Shown here one piece after another: positions 23,801-31,808 of a stretch of 64,000 bases of DNA. Source of the DNA: Acuticoccus sp. I52.16.1 (GTDB lineage: Bacteria > Pseudomonadota > Alphaproteobacteria > Rhizobiales > Amorphaceae); NCBI RefSeq assembly GCF_022865125.1, contig NZ_CP094828.1:372001-436000 (forward strand). Direction: 5' to 3'. A program made the position numbers and the translations under genes. Each line of letters opens with the position of its first letter. Position 1 is the first letter of the stretch. The notes beneath the pieces are model-generated. The model saw only the letters and a list, made by a program, of their open reading frames with translations. It made no database searches and was not told the DNA's origin.

Positions 23801-23923
23801 GACGAACGCGTGTTCCTTGGTGGACCGACGGTACAGCCAGTTCATCACCCAGTAGACGACGAAGATGACGATGACCGCCAGGACGAGCCACAAGATGAGC
23901 TCGCCGATGAGTTCCCCTGTCAT
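20882..23923 (-). CDS. Very long flotillin-like SPFH protein with 11-residue repeats
   Basis: 1013 residues, roughly twice a YqiK-type flotillin. One N-terminal membrane segment (about 8-31) is followed by an SPFH/band 7 domain (about 35-205; GEKVVIDGGAFVWPIIH, DGMRVDVEAEFYVRV-like strand, LELESVAIKDIDQT). Then comes a very long charged helix region (about 210-840) and a C-terminal domain (RLLERIEGIVAASVKPMEKISDIRIVQLDG, about 900-930), ending in a Gly/Ser/Lys tail. From 285 to 659, Ile occurs at every 11th residue in 33 of 35 positions (exceptions A384, T582), and a second phase runs from 695 to 761. The protein should oligomerise at the inner membrane. An SRPBCC gene follows after one base. 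Confidence 0.85.
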   Translation of the reverse strand: MTGELIGELILWLVLAVIVIFVVYWVMNWLYRRSTKEHAFVRTGFLGEKVVIDGGAFVWPIIHDITPVAMHTLPLDVTREREHALITKDRMRVDVEAEFYVRVRPEHDAVSRAASTLGRRTMDPERLHPLLAGKFESALRIAAAEMPMGDIHEQRGTYVKRVKELAQEALEQNGLELESVAIKDIDQTALEFFNPSNRFDAEGLTALIREIEERRTLRNEIEQASMTRIRTRNLEAEKDALMIERDSEQARLDQEREIEFRRAQQRAEIARERAERQTDAERAEITARENIELARIANDQSIAEVRIQSEREIRQREIDRQRALDAAEISARRETDTARIEQERAVSEARITNEQDVEAREIARRRLIDETEIAAREATDRARAEQERAVAEARIASEEAVRAREIARQKTLEAAEIAAREETEKARILQDQAIVDARIASEEETRRREIARSRAVEEAEIEAREATEKMRIAEAAATSEERIATDRRVRELEIARQEAIEAAEIAMSRAIEAARIAREKAVAAERIAMEQDVREREIARARVVDEADITARQAVEQARITTDAKIDEARITAREEVALNETQSEERTEAARIAVEKILRAERIAAEQDSREREISREGAVDAADIRRRDAIERQRIDMELGLEMERIAASQEREVSDIDRKRAVEEAEEARIIELAAKRTERAAADARVKRAEIEAGRDVEKVGIERERVLDAAKLERRRANEQLEIARVQALREAEIASTEDIERARIASERGLDEARIGHETERRRREVAREREVELAQMEKAITLYAKSLEESAARISADTERARAAEAEERVKTVRETEEAQRRKTIDVLMAEKAAEEARHAADAEKLRTAVEAEAQKLINEAENVLSDSARVSVFRRRLLERIEGIVAASVKPMEKISDIRIVQLDGAHNGGYGGEGRQNATDEVINSALRYRMQAPLVDSLLADIGIEGGSLSKMPGLIREASDMQRIARENGGSGGGSGGGKSGSGGEKAESKSAGGATKETKGS
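21641..23071 (-). repeat. Hendecad (11-residue, 33-base) repeat tract within the flotillin-like gene
   Basis: The coding sequence repeats with a 33-base period, grouped in a stronger 132-base (44-residue) super-period. Units such as AREIARRRLID, ETEIAAREATD, RARAEQERAVA, EARIASEEAVR recur in that order five to six times. Only position 4 (Ile) is nearly invariant. The DNA copies are diverged, so the tract is old rather than a recent slippage product. A three-residue phase break lies near residue 670. Confidence 0.9.
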
Positions 23924-24049
23924 GGTGCGCGTCGCTCCCGGTTCGTGTTTTGCCGGTATGGTGACGCGCTTTGCGCCGCAGCGCGTTGCGGTGGGTCTGA
24001 TTTTGGAGCGGCGACGAACCGGCCGGGGCCGCGTACGCCAGGGGGGCGG

Positions 24050-24712
24050 TCAGCCGCGGGCGGCGTCGGCCTCGGCGACGGCACGCACGAAGGCGGCGAG
24101 TTTGGCGGCGTCGAGCGCCGGACCCGACCGCACGCCGCTGAAGAGGTCGACGCCGTAGGGGCGTACGGCCGCGATCGCGGCGGCGACGTTGTGCGCGTCG
24201 AGGCCGCCGGCGAGGTAGACCGGGCGGGGCGACGCGGCCACGCACTGCGCGCTGATCGTCCAGTCGTGCGTGGTGCCGGTGCCGCCGAGCGCGTCGGGAT
24301 CGGTGCTGGGGCGGCCGGAATCGAGCACCAGAGCATCGACGTGCGGCGCGTAGCCGGCGACGAGGTCGACCGCCTCCGGCCCCTCCACGTGGACCGCCTG
24401 AAGGCGCTTCACATCCGGCAGGAGGACGGCGAGGCGGGCCGATTCGGCGGGATCGATATGGGCGACGATCTGCACCGCCGACGGGCGCGTCGCGCGCACG
24501 TGGTCGGCGATCGCGGCGGCGGTGCGCCGGGCGGTGAGGAGCACGCTTTCCACCGCGACGCTCGCCGCCAGAGCGCGGATTTTCCCGTCCGGCAGCGTCC
24601 CCCGCCCCATCGGCATCTCCGACACGAAGCCCAGCGCGTCCGCCCCGGCGGCGACCGCCAGACGTGCCTCCTCGGCCGAGCCGATGCCGCAGATTTTGAT
24701 CCGGGTGCGCAT
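24050..24712 (-). CDS. Phosphoribosylanthranilate-isomerase-like (TrpF-like) TIM barrel
   Basis: 220 residues. The TrpF fold is recognisable: KICGI at residues 6-10 with the catalytic-type Cys8, LVLDSGR with Asp131 in the place of the catalytic Asp, GGTGTTHDW, and LAGGLDAHNVAAAI then PYGVDLFSGVR. It differs from classical TrpF in several places: the usual F-x-x-x-S-P-R loop after strand 2 is SEMPMGRG, and the SGVE motif is SGVR. No other trp gene is nearby; it ends the Liv/Tm-1 operon. It may act on a related phosphorylated sugar or serve as the only TrpF of the cell. Confidence 0.7.
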   Translation of the reverse strand: MRTRIKICGIGSAEEARLAVAAGADALGFVSEMPMGRGTLPDGKIRALAASVAVESVLLTARRTAAAIADHVRATRPSAVQIVAHIDPAESARLAVLLPDVKRLQAVHVEGPEAVDLVAGYAPHVDALVLDSGRPSTDPDALGGTGTTHDWTISAQCVAASPRPVYLAGGLDAHNVAAAIAAVRPYGVDLFSGVRSGPALDAAKLAAFVRAVAEADAARG

Positions 24713-24761
24713 GGCGCACGAGTAGTGCGCGCCGCTCCCCCCGGCAAGCGGGCCGCCAGGC

Positions 24762-25592
24762 TCAGGCGACGGAGGACTTGAAGGCGCGCACCTGCGCCGT
24801 CAGCGAGCGCTCGGTCGGCAGCCGCTCCATCGACGATGCGCCGTAGAAGCCGTGACAGTTGCGGGAATTGGCGAGGACGTAGGTCGCATCCTTCGGCTCG
24901 GCGATCGGGCCGCCGTGGACGAGCACCAGGATGTCGGGATTGACGTCGAGCGCGGCGGCGGCCCAGGCGTCGGCCCGCGCCGGGCAGTCCTCCAGGCGCA
25001 CCGCCGTCTCGGCGCCGATGGTGCCGCCGGTCGTCAGGCCGAAGTGGGCGACGATGATGTCGGCCCCCGCGCCGGCCATCGCCGCCGCCTCCGCCTCGCT
25101 GAAGACGTACGGCGTCGTCAGGAGGTCCCGCTCGCGCGCCAGGCGGATCATCTCCACCTCCAGCGCGTAACCCATGCCGGTCTCCTCTAGGCCCTTGCGG
25201 TAGGTGCCGTCGATCAGGCCCACGGTGGGGAAGTTCTGCACCCCGGAAAAGCCGATGCGCTTCACCTCGTCGAGGAAGACGTCCATCCGGCGGAACGGGT
25301 CGGTGCCGCACACGCCCGCCAATACCGGCGTGTGGCGCACCACCGGCAGCACCTCGCGCGCCATGTCCATGACGATGGCGTTGGCGTCGCCATAGGGCAT
25401 CATCCCTGCGAGCGAGCCGCGGCCGGCCATGCGGAAGCGGCCGGAATTGTAGATGACGATGAGGTCGATCCCGCCGGCCTCCTCGCACTTGGCCGAGAGC
25501 CCGGTGCCGGCCCCGCCGCCGACGATGGGCACGCCGCGGCGCTTCATGTCCTGGAAGCGGGCGACGAGTTCGGCGCGAGGCGGCACGCTCAC
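24762..25592 (-). CDS. PEP-hydrolase-like TIM-barrel protein (Tm-1 C-terminal type)
   Basis: 276 residues, the phosphoenolpyruvate hydrolase/TIM-barrel signal transduction group. [29 protein letters not shown] (about 27-55) and [14 protein letters not shown] are typical, as are [18 protein letters not shown] and [12 protein letters not shown]. In plant Tm-1 proteins this domain follows a UPF0261 domain in one chain; here the UPF0261 part is in the gene just upstream, whose stop overlaps this ATG by 4 bases. The reaction is not established for these proteins. Confidence 0.85.
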   Translation of the reverse strand: MSVPPRAELVARFQDMKRRGVPIVGGGAGTGLSAKCEEAGGIDLIVIYNSGRFRMAGRGSLAGMMPYGDANAIVMDMAREVLPVVRHTPVLAGVCGTDPFRRMDVFLDEVKRIGFSGVQNFPTVGLIDGTYRKGLEETGMGYALEVEMIRLARERDLLTTPYVFSEAEAAAMAGAGADIIVAHFGLTTGGTIGAETAVRLEDCPARADAWAAAALDVNPDILVLVHGGPIAEPKDATYVLANSRNCHGFYGASSMERLPTERSLTAQVRAFKSSVA

Positions 25593-27733
25593 GAGGCGCG
25601 CCGCTTGCGATCGCCGCCCGAAAGCGCGCGGAAGGCGGCGACGACCGCGGCCGCGAAGGCCGGATCGTTGATGTGATGGGGCACGCGCTCGATGCGGCGT
25701 GAGGCGGTCTGGCGCACGGTGCCCTCCAGGGCGTCGAAGAGGGCGCGGTCGGCGGCGGGGTCCCAGAAGGGCTCGCCCGGCGCGTCGATCGCGGAGATGC
25801 CGCCCTCGGGGATGAGGAGATGGGCGATGTCCATCCGGTTCAGCCGCTCGCCGATCCAGCGGCCGATGCGCCCGTTCTCCTCGGGCGTCGTGCGCATCAG
25901 CGTGATCTGCGGGTTATGGCGGTGCAGGCGGCGGCCGGCGAAGCGCTCCGGCACGGTCTCCGGCGGGCCGAAATTCACCATGTCCAGCGCGCCGACCGAG
26001 CCGACCCACGGCACCTTGCGCCGGATCACGGCCCCGAACCGGTCGTCCGTGGCGGCGAGGCTGCCGCCGCACAGCATGTCGGCGACCTCGGTCGTGGTCA
26101 GGTCGATGACGGCTTTGACGAGACCCTGGTCGACCAGCGCCTCCATCGCCTGCCCGCCGGTGCCGGTGGCATGGAAGACGAGGCACTCGTGGTCGCGCTT
26201 GAGCGCGTCGGTCATCAGCCGTACGCACGCGGTGGTGACGCCGAACATGGTGATCGCCACGGGCGGCAGGCCGGCGGGGATCGCGGTGCGGCTCTCCACC
26301 ATGCCGGCCATCGCGTTGGCGGCGTTGGCGAGGACGCGCCGGGTGATGGCGTTGAGGCCGGCGATGTCGGCCACCGCGTGCATGATCGTGATGTCGGACG
26401 CGCCGACATATTGGGCGATGTTGCCCGAGGCCATGGTCGAGACGATGAGCTTCGGCACGCCCACCGGAAGGCGGCGCATCGCCGGGGCGACCATCGCCGT
26501 GCCACCCGACCCGCCGGCCGAGACGATGCCGGCGATGCCCGACTGCCGGGCGATCCACCGCTCGAAGGCGAGCGTCATGCCGGCCACCGCCTCGCCCCGG
26601 TCGGACACGAAGACGCCGGACGCGCCGCGCGGATGGAAGGCGGCGATCTGGTGCGCCGGAATCTCGGCGCCGGAATGGGCGGGCGCGGTGGAGAGGTCGG
26701 CCAGGCGCACCGGGTGGCCGCGGGCGCGGATGACGTCGCGGATGAAGCGCAGTTCCTCGCCCTTGGTGTCGAGCGTGCCGGCGACGATGACGACCTCTTC
26801 GCCAGGCCCCGCCAGCGGGCGCAGCTCCTCCTCCACCGTGGAGCGGGCCGAGCTGGTCGACTGCGTGCGGGCGGCCTGCTCGAGGACGCGCACCGGGACG
26901 GGCTTGGACCAGCGCGTCGGCACCACCGGGTTCGAGACATAGACCTTGGCCACGCCCGGCGCCGCCGGGGCGGCTGCTTCGGCGGGGGCGGCGTCGGGCT
27001 GCGGCGTCTCGTCCTGGGCGTGACGGCCGACGCCGAGGAGGCGCTGCTGCAGCTCCCGGTCGGCGGCGAGCTGGCCGGCGTCGAGCACCCGGTCGACCCG
27101 CCCGTTGACCATGATGGCGACGTTCGGCGCCACCTCGCACGCGACGCCGATGTTCTGCTCGATGACGAGGACGTCGACCCCCTCCTCCGCGAGCTTGTGC
27201 AGCATGTCTTCGACATGGGCGACGATGACGGGGGCAAGGCCCTCCGTCGGCTCGTCCATCACCAGCAGGCGCGGGTTGAGGAGCAGCGCGCGGGAGATCG
27301 CCAGCATCTGGCTTTCGCCGCCCGAGAGCTGGCCGCCCCCGTTGTTCTTGCGCTCCGCCAGGCGCGGGAACGTCGCGTAGACGCGCTCCGGCGACCACGC
27401 GCCGCCGGGCTTGGCCATGAGGCGCAGGTGCTCGTCGACGGTGAGCGAGCGCCACAGCCGCCGCCCCTGCGGCACGTAGCCGACGCCCATGCGCGCGATC
27501 TCGGTCGACGTGCGCCCGCGGATCTCCTCCCCGGCGAGGCGGATCGAGCCCGACGACGGCACCATTCCCATGATCGCCTTGCACAGGGTGGTCTTGCCCA
27601 TCCCGTTGCGCCCGACGACCGACAGCACCCCCGACGCGAGCGTGACGTCCACCCCCTGCAACGCGTGCGAGGCGCCATAGTAGACGTTGAGGCCCCTGAC
27701 CTCGAGGATGGGAGGACCGGCTTTAGGCGCCAT
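25589..27733 (-). CDS. Fusion: LivF-type ABC ATPase plus Tm-1-like (UPF0261) domain
   Basis: 714 residues. Residues 1 to about 235 are a LivF-type ATPase with Walker [10 protein letters not shown] (41-49), signature LSGGE (136-140) and Walker [14 protein letters not shown] (156-168). A Pro/Ala-rich linker (about 240-300) leads to a Tm-1-like ATP-binding domain (about 312-705): [48 protein letters not shown] and [13 protein letters not shown] are its hallmarks. Neither half is truncated and there is no frame break. In the operon it follows livG by 14 bases and overlaps the PEP-hydrolase-like gene by 4. The ATPase would energise the LivHM permease; the Tm-1 half may process the transported compound. 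Confidence 0.92.
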   Translation of the reverse strand: MAPKAGPPILEVRGLNVYYGASHALQGVDVTLASGVLSVVGRNGMGKTTLCKAIMGMVPSSGSIRLAGEEIRGRTSTEIARMGVGYVPQGRRLWRSLTVDEHLRLMAKPGGAWSPERVYATFPRLAERKNNGGGQLSGGESQMLAISRALLLNPRLLVMDEPTEGLAPVIVAHVEDMLHKLAEEGVDVLVIEQNIGVACEVAPNVAIMVNGRVDRVLDAGQLAADRELQQRLLGVGRHAQDETPQPDAAPAEAAAPAAPGVAKVYVSNPVVPTRWSKPVPVRVLEQAARTQSTSSARSTVEEELRPLAGPGEEVVIVAGTLDTKGEELRFIRDVIRARGHPVRLADLSTAPAHSGAEIPAHQIAAFHPRGASGVFVSDRGEAVAGMTLAFERWIARQSGIAGIVSAGGSGGTAMVAPAMRRLPVGVPKLIVSTMASGNIAQYVGASDITIMHAVADIAGLNAITRRVLANAANAMAGMVESRTAIPAGLPPVAITMFGVTTACVRLMTDALKRDHECLVFHATGTGGQAMEALVDQGLVKAVIDLTTTEVADMLCGGSLAATDDRFGAVIRRKVPWVGSVGALDMVNFGPPETVPERFAGRRLHRHNPQITLMRTTPEENGRIGRWIGERLNRMDIAHLLIPEGGISAIDAPGEPFWDPAADRALFDALEGTVRQTASRRIERVPHHINDPAFAAAVVAAFRALSGGDRKRRAS

Positions 27734-27747
27734 CGGCGACCCCCTGG

Positions 27748-28539
27748 TCAGTGGCCGCCATGGCCGCCTCCGAGGTAGAGTTCCTGGACCTCCGGATCGT
27801 CCTCGATCTCGTGAGGGAGCCCTTCTTTGAAGATGCGGCCGTTGTGCATCATCGTCACCCGCTCGGCAACGCGCAGGGCGACGTCCATGTCGTGCTCGAT
27901 GATCATGTAGCCGATGTGATCCGGCAGGCCGGTCAGGATTTCGATCAGCTCGCGCCGCTCGGTGGGCGAGAGGCCGGCGGCCGGCTCGTCGAAGAGGACG
28001 AAGCGCGGCGCACCGGCGAGCGCCAGGGCGATTTCGAGCTGCCGCTGCTGGCCGTAGGCGAGGTTGGCGACCTGCGTGTCACGCACGTGGCTCAGGTGCA
28101 CGGCGTCGACGAGGTCGCGCGCGGAGGCGAGCAGCGGGTCGCCGCGGCGCGGCCGCAGCAGCGAGAAGCGCCCGCGCGAGACGCCGCGGCACGCGAGGTA
28201 GACGTTGTCGATCACCGTGAGGCCGGTGAAGAGCAGCGAGATCTGGTAGGTGCGCCGCAGTCCGCGGCGGATCCGCTCGTAGGGCGGAAAGGCGGTCACG
28301 TCCTCGCCGAAGAGGCGGATCGTACCGCCCGACGGAGCGAAATCGCCGGTGATGCAGTTGAACAGCGTCGTCTTGCCGGCGCCGTTGGAGCCCAGCACCG
28401 CGCGCCGCTCGCCGGGGCGCACGGTCATCGTGATGTCGGTCAGGGCCGCCAGCGCGCCGAAGAGCCGCGAGACGCCGCGCAGCTCCAGCGCGTTGGCGGT
28501 GCCGGTGGTCGAGAGGCGCTGCGCTACGGTCTCAGCCAT
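27748..28539 (-). CDS. livG: LivG-type ABC transporter ATPase
   Basis: 263 residues. Walker A GSNGAGKTTL, the LivG-like Q-loop region RTYQISLLFTGLTVIDN, signature LAYGQQRQLEIALAL (in place of LSYGxQR) and Walker B FVLFDEPAAGLSP are present, with the H-loop in MIIEHDMDV and the C-terminal extension (HNGRIFKEGLPHEI). One of the two ATPases of a branched-chain amino acid/amide type importer. Overlaps the permease gene livM by 8 bases. Confidence 0.9.
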   Translation of the reverse strand: MAETVAQRLSTTGTANALELRGVSRLFGALAALTDITMTVRPGERRAVLGSNGAGKTTLFNCITGDFAPSGGTIRLFGEDVTAFPPYERIRRGLRRTYQISLLFTGLTVIDNVYLACRGVSRGRFSLLRPRRGDPLLASARDLVDAVHLSHVRDTQVANLAYGQQRQLEIALALAGAPRFVLFDEPAAGLSPTERRELIEILTGLPDHIGYMIIEHDMDVALRVAERVTMMHNGRIFKEGLPHEIEDDPEVQELYLGGGHGGH

Positions 28540-29605
28540 CGGCCTCTCCGGTCAGAGGATCGCGCCGGGACCGCTCGCGCACCCGCTTCCAGATGCCGAG
28601 GAGCCCGTCGGACGAGAAGAACACCACGACGAGGAAGCCGAGGCCGATGAGCAGCTGGAAGCGCTCCCCCGCGAGGCCGACGGAGACCAGGAGGTCGAGC
28701 GCGAAGGTTCGCAGGAGCACGTAGAGCAGTGCTCCCAGGAACGGGCCGATGGGGTGCGCCAGCCCGCCGACGACGGCGATGATGAGGATGTCGATCGCCG
28801 GCCCCACCCCGATCGTGCCGGGCGACACCTGCCCGTTGAGCCACACCAGCAGCACCCCCGCGACACCGGCGATGAGGCTGGCGAAGGCATAGGCGGCGAT
28901 GCGGTGCGCGGTGACGTTGAAGCCCAGCGCCGCCATGCGCCGCGGGTTGTCGCGCACCCCCTGCAACGCCAGCCCGAACGGCGAGCGCTTGACGTAGACG
29001 ACCGCGAAGTAGCTCGCCACCGCACACACGAGGCTCATGTAGTAGAACGGCACCGGAGCGCGCCAGTTGACGCCCCAGAACACCGGCGCGGCCACCTGGT
29101 TGATGCCGGAGAAGCCGTTGAACAGGCCGTAGTTCTGGCGCACCAGGTAGAACATCGCCGCCGCGATCGCGAGCGTGATCATGATGGTGTAGATGCCCTC
29201 GGTACGCACCGCGAGGGCGCCGGAGAGCGTTCCGAACAGCGTCGCGATGCCGATCGCCACCGGCACCGCCAGCCACAAGGGCCAGCCCAGCGAGATCGTG
29301 TCCACCGCCGAAGTGCCGAAGATCGCGACCATATAGGCCGCGACGCCGGCCACTGTCATTTGCACGAGGCTCACCATGTTGCCGTAGCCGGCGAGGAACA
29401 TCAGCGACAGCGCGACCATGCCGAGGATGAACGACCAGGCGAGAAGCTGCGACAGCACGAAGCCGGACGCGACGACCGGCATGAAGAGCAGGACCAGGCC
29501 GACGATCCAATAGGGCACCGGGATTCCGGTGAGCTGCCACCAGCGCCGCTCGGCACGAGGCGGCGTCCCGGAGGGTGTCTCGGAGGGCGCGTCGACGACG
29601 GCCAT
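28532..29605 (-). CDS. livM: LivM-type ABC transporter permease
   Basis: 357 residues with a polar N-terminal 30 residues and about ten membrane segments. The LivM markers are LSLMFLAGYGNMVSLVQMTVAGVAAY (usual GYxGxxSLGQ-like region), AVRTEGIYTIMITLA and FGLALQGVRDNPRRMAALGFNV, the EAA-like cytoplasmic loop. IAVVGGLAHPIGPFLGA is the conserved GG-x-G region. The start ATG at 29605 shares one base with the stop of livH. Solute unknown. Confidence 0.9.
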   Translation of the reverse strand: MAVVDAPSETPSGTPPRAERRWWQLTGIPVPYWIVGLVLLFMPVVASGFVLSQLLAWSFILGMVALSLMFLAGYGNMVSLVQMTVAGVAAYMVAIFGTSAVDTISLGWPLWLAVPVAIGIATLFGTLSGALAVRTEGIYTIMITLAIAAAMFYLVRQNYGLFNGFSGINQVAAPVFWGVNWRAPVPFYYMSLVCAVASYFAVVYVKRSPFGLALQGVRDNPRRMAALGFNVTAHRIAAYAFASLIAGVAGVLLVWLNGQVSPGTIGVGPAIDILIIAVVGGLAHPIGPFLGALLYVLLRTFALDLLVSVGLAGERFQLLIGLGFLVVVFFSSDGLLGIWKRVRERSRRDPLTGEADG

Positions 29606-30621
29606 CAGCGGCGCACTGCGACGAGGCCCTGCGGGCGGAAGGCCAGGACGACGACCATGATGAGGAAGGTCAGAACCACCGCATAGGTGGGCGCATAGAC
29701 CGAGCCGAACTGCTCGGCGAGGCCGATGAGGAGCGCCCCCAGCGCCGCCCCCGGAATGGAGCCCATGCCGCCGACGATGACCACCACCAGCGAGGCGAGG
29801 AGGAAGCGCGTGTCCTCCCCCGGCGCCATCGACTGGAAGGTGCCGCCGATCACCCCGGCGATCCCCGCCAGGCCCGCGCCGAAGGCGAACACCAGGACGA
29901 AGACCCGTTGAATGCGCACGCCGGTCGCCGAGAGCATGTCGCGGTCGTCGACCCCGGCGCGCACCAGCATGCCGATGCGCGTGCGGTTGAGCGCCAGCCA
30001 CATGCCGATGCCGATGGCGATCGCCGCCAGCAGGATGGCGAGCCGCACCACCGGATAGGTCAGGTAGATGTACTCGCCCGAGCGGCGGCTGATGCCGGTG
30101 ATGAGCGGCAGGTCGATCGGCCCTGAGAGCCAGTCCGGCGGCAGGATCTGATAGAAGTCGCCGCCCCAGATCCACATCATCAGGTCGGCGATGACGATGG
30201 AGATGCCGATGGTGACGAGGGTCTGCTTGAGGTCGTCCCCCTCCATGCGGCGGAAGACGGCGACCTGCAACACGATGCCGATCGCCCCCACCACGATGAA
30301 CGCCACGACGAAGGCCGACAGCCACCACCCGGTCGCCTCCGCCGCTTCGTAGCCGAGGTAGCCGCCCAGCATGTAGAGCGAGCCGTGGGCGAGGTTCACG
30401 TTCTTCATCAGCCCGAAGATGAGCGTGAAGCCGGAGGCGACGAGGAAGTAGAGCGCGCCCAACGTGATGCCGTTGAAGAAGGCATTCAAAAAGATCTTCT
30501 TGCGGCCGATCGCATCCTCCAGGGCCTCCGGCCACGGCGCGAAGACCGCCCACAGCAACACCGCCACCGCCAGCACGATGACGGCGGTCCGGATGGGGTA
30601 GCGTTCGGCGAAGCGAACCAA
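29605..30621 (-). CDS. livH: LivH-type ABC transporter permease
   Basis: 338 residues from a TTG at 30621: GGAGG eight bases before it decides the start, and no ATG fits. About eight membrane segments; markers are FFNGITLGALYFLVASGFTLIFGLMKNVNLAHGSLYMLGGYLGY (the LivH N-terminal block) and GMLVRAGVDDRDMLSATGVRIQRVF (cytoplasmic loop), then VVVIVGGMGSIPGAALGALLIG. First gene of a transporter operon that reads livH, livM, livG, livF-Tm1, Tm1 barrel, trpF-like. No binding protein is present in it. Confidence 0.9.
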   Translation of the reverse strand: MVRFAERYPIRTAVIVLAVAVLLWAVFAPWPEALEDAIGRKKIFLNAFFNGITLGALYFLVASGFTLIFGLMKNVNLAHGSLYMLGGYLGYEAAEATGWWLSAFVVAFIVVGAIGIVLQVAVFRRMEGDDLKQTLVTIGISIVIADLMMWIWGGDFYQILPPDWLSGPIDLPLITGISRRSGEYIYLTYPVVRLAILLAAIAIGIGMWLALNRTRIGMLVRAGVDDRDMLSATGVRIQRVFVLVFAFGAGLAGIAGVIGGTFQSMAPGEDTRFLLASLVVVIVGGMGSIPGAALGALLIGLAEQFGSVYAPTYAVVLTFLIMVVVLAFRPQGLVAVRR

Positions 30622-30739
30622 CGGGGCGCCTCCAAGATTGCTGCGCCGGCCGATCTGACCGGGTGAGCAGCTTAAGTTTGGGGCCCGTTTGCCACCGTAC
30701 CCCAAAGTCTCTTGTTTTCAGCGGCCTCGCTCGGCCGGC

Positions 30740-31576
30740 TTACGCCGCGGCGGACACCATCGAGCAGCGCCGGAAGTCCGTCGGCGCGATGCCGACATTG
30801 TTGGAGAAGAAGCGCGTGAAACTCGCCTGGCTCGCGAAGCCGAGGTCGAGGCCGATGGAGGTGACCGCATCGCTCGACCACACCAGGCGGTCGATCGAGC
30901 GCTCCAGGCGCAACGTGTTGAGGTACATGTTGGGCGTCACGCCGAGGTTCTGGCGGAACAGCTTGTAGAAGTGCGGGCGCGACATGCCCGCGTCGCGCGC
31001 GATGCGGTCCAGCGCACACACGTCGGCGACGCGCTCGTTCATCAGCGCCAGCGCGTTGCGGATGCGAAAGTCGCGCACGCTGGGGGCCGGGCCCAAACCG
31101 GCGGCGATCCCGCCGAAGCGCGGCATCCAGGTCCGGTCGAACGCGGCGCGGGTCAGCCCCGTCACCTCGGCGAGCGCCGTGGACTGGTGGCCGGAGGCGA
31201 GGATCTCGGCGATGCGCTCCACGCGGCCGCGCATCTCGGCATCGAGCTTCAGCGTCGGCGCGCCGAAGCGCATGGCCTGGTTCATCGCCCGCGACAGTTC
31301 CTCGAACCACCGCGGCTTGATGTAGAGCGTGAGGAACAGGGCGCCCTCGCCGAAGTCGCCCGGCTGGAAGTCGTGCGGCTGCCATGGGCTGATGGCGATG
31401 CTCTGGCCGGGGTGAACCACGTGGCGCACCCCGTCGACCGCGACACTGCCGGCCGCCCCACGGACAAGGAAAATCAGGTGCCCTTCGCGATGCGCATGCG
31501 GCGCCAGCGGCCGGTTCAGCCGATAGAGCGCCGCACGACCGAAGGCACCATGAAACACGGCGATAGCCGTACTCAT
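30740..31576 (-). CDS. AraC-family transcriptional regulator
   Basis: 278 residues from the ATG at 31576, chosen because GGGAGGG stands 5 bases upstream; an earlier ATG at 31603 has no such site. The N-terminal cupin (HAHREGHLIFLVRGAAG, HPGQSIAISPWQPHDF) is a ligand sensor. The C-terminal half has two helix-turn-helix units (LDRIARDAGMSRPHFYKLFRQNLGVTPNMYLNTLRLERS and SIGLDLGFASQASFTRFFSNNVGIAPTDFRR). It lies between the Liv operon and a divergent CoxG-like gene and could control either; inverted repeats at 31598-31629 are candidate sites. Confidence 0.88.
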   Translation of the reverse strand: MSTAIAVFHGAFGRAALYRLNRPLAPHAHREGHLIFLVRGAAGSVAVDGVRHVVHPGQSIAISPWQPHDFQPGDFGEGALFLTLYIKPRWFEELSRAMNQAMRFGAPTLKLDAEMRGRVERIAEILASGHQSTALAEVTGLTRAAFDRTWMPRFGGIAAGLGPAPSVRDFRIRNALALMNERVADVCALDRIARDAGMSRPHFYKLFRQNLGVTPNMYLNTLRLERSIDRLVWSSDAVTSIGLDLGFASQASFTRFFSNNVGIAPTDFRRCSMVSAAA

Positions 31577-31597
31577 TACCACCCTCCCTAATTTTCG

Positions 31598-31629
31598 GAG
31601 CATTTTTTGCTCTCTCTAATTCTGATTAG
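31598..31629. promoter_or_regulatory. Two inverted repeats upstream of the AraC-type gene
   Basis: GAGCA-TTTTT-TGCTC (31598-31612) and CTAAT-TCTG-ATTAG (31616-31629) lie in an A/T-rich stretch that stands out from the GC-rich surroundings, 22 bases or more upstream of the regulator's start and in the region shared with the divergent CoxG-like gene. Likely promoter and operator region, possibly autoregulatory. Confidence 0.4.
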
Positions 31630-31808
31630 GTCAGCAGTTTCCGGCGCTGTAAAGCCGGCATGCAATCAAACGTTTGCCATCATGGCCGGGGGTTCGCGTC
31701 GGGATCGACGTTCGGACGCTTGCCGTGGAGCAGTTGAGTGCTCAATTTGCCACTCGACAGTCGGACCCATCCGGGCCGATCCCAGACTCCGAGTGACGAG
31801 GACATCCG

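Noticed and set aside
21179-24781. Long open frame (1200 codons) antisense to the flotillin gene
   Set aside because: It mirrors the biased codons of the real gene; the product is a Leu/Asp/Gly-rich low-complexity sequence with no domain.
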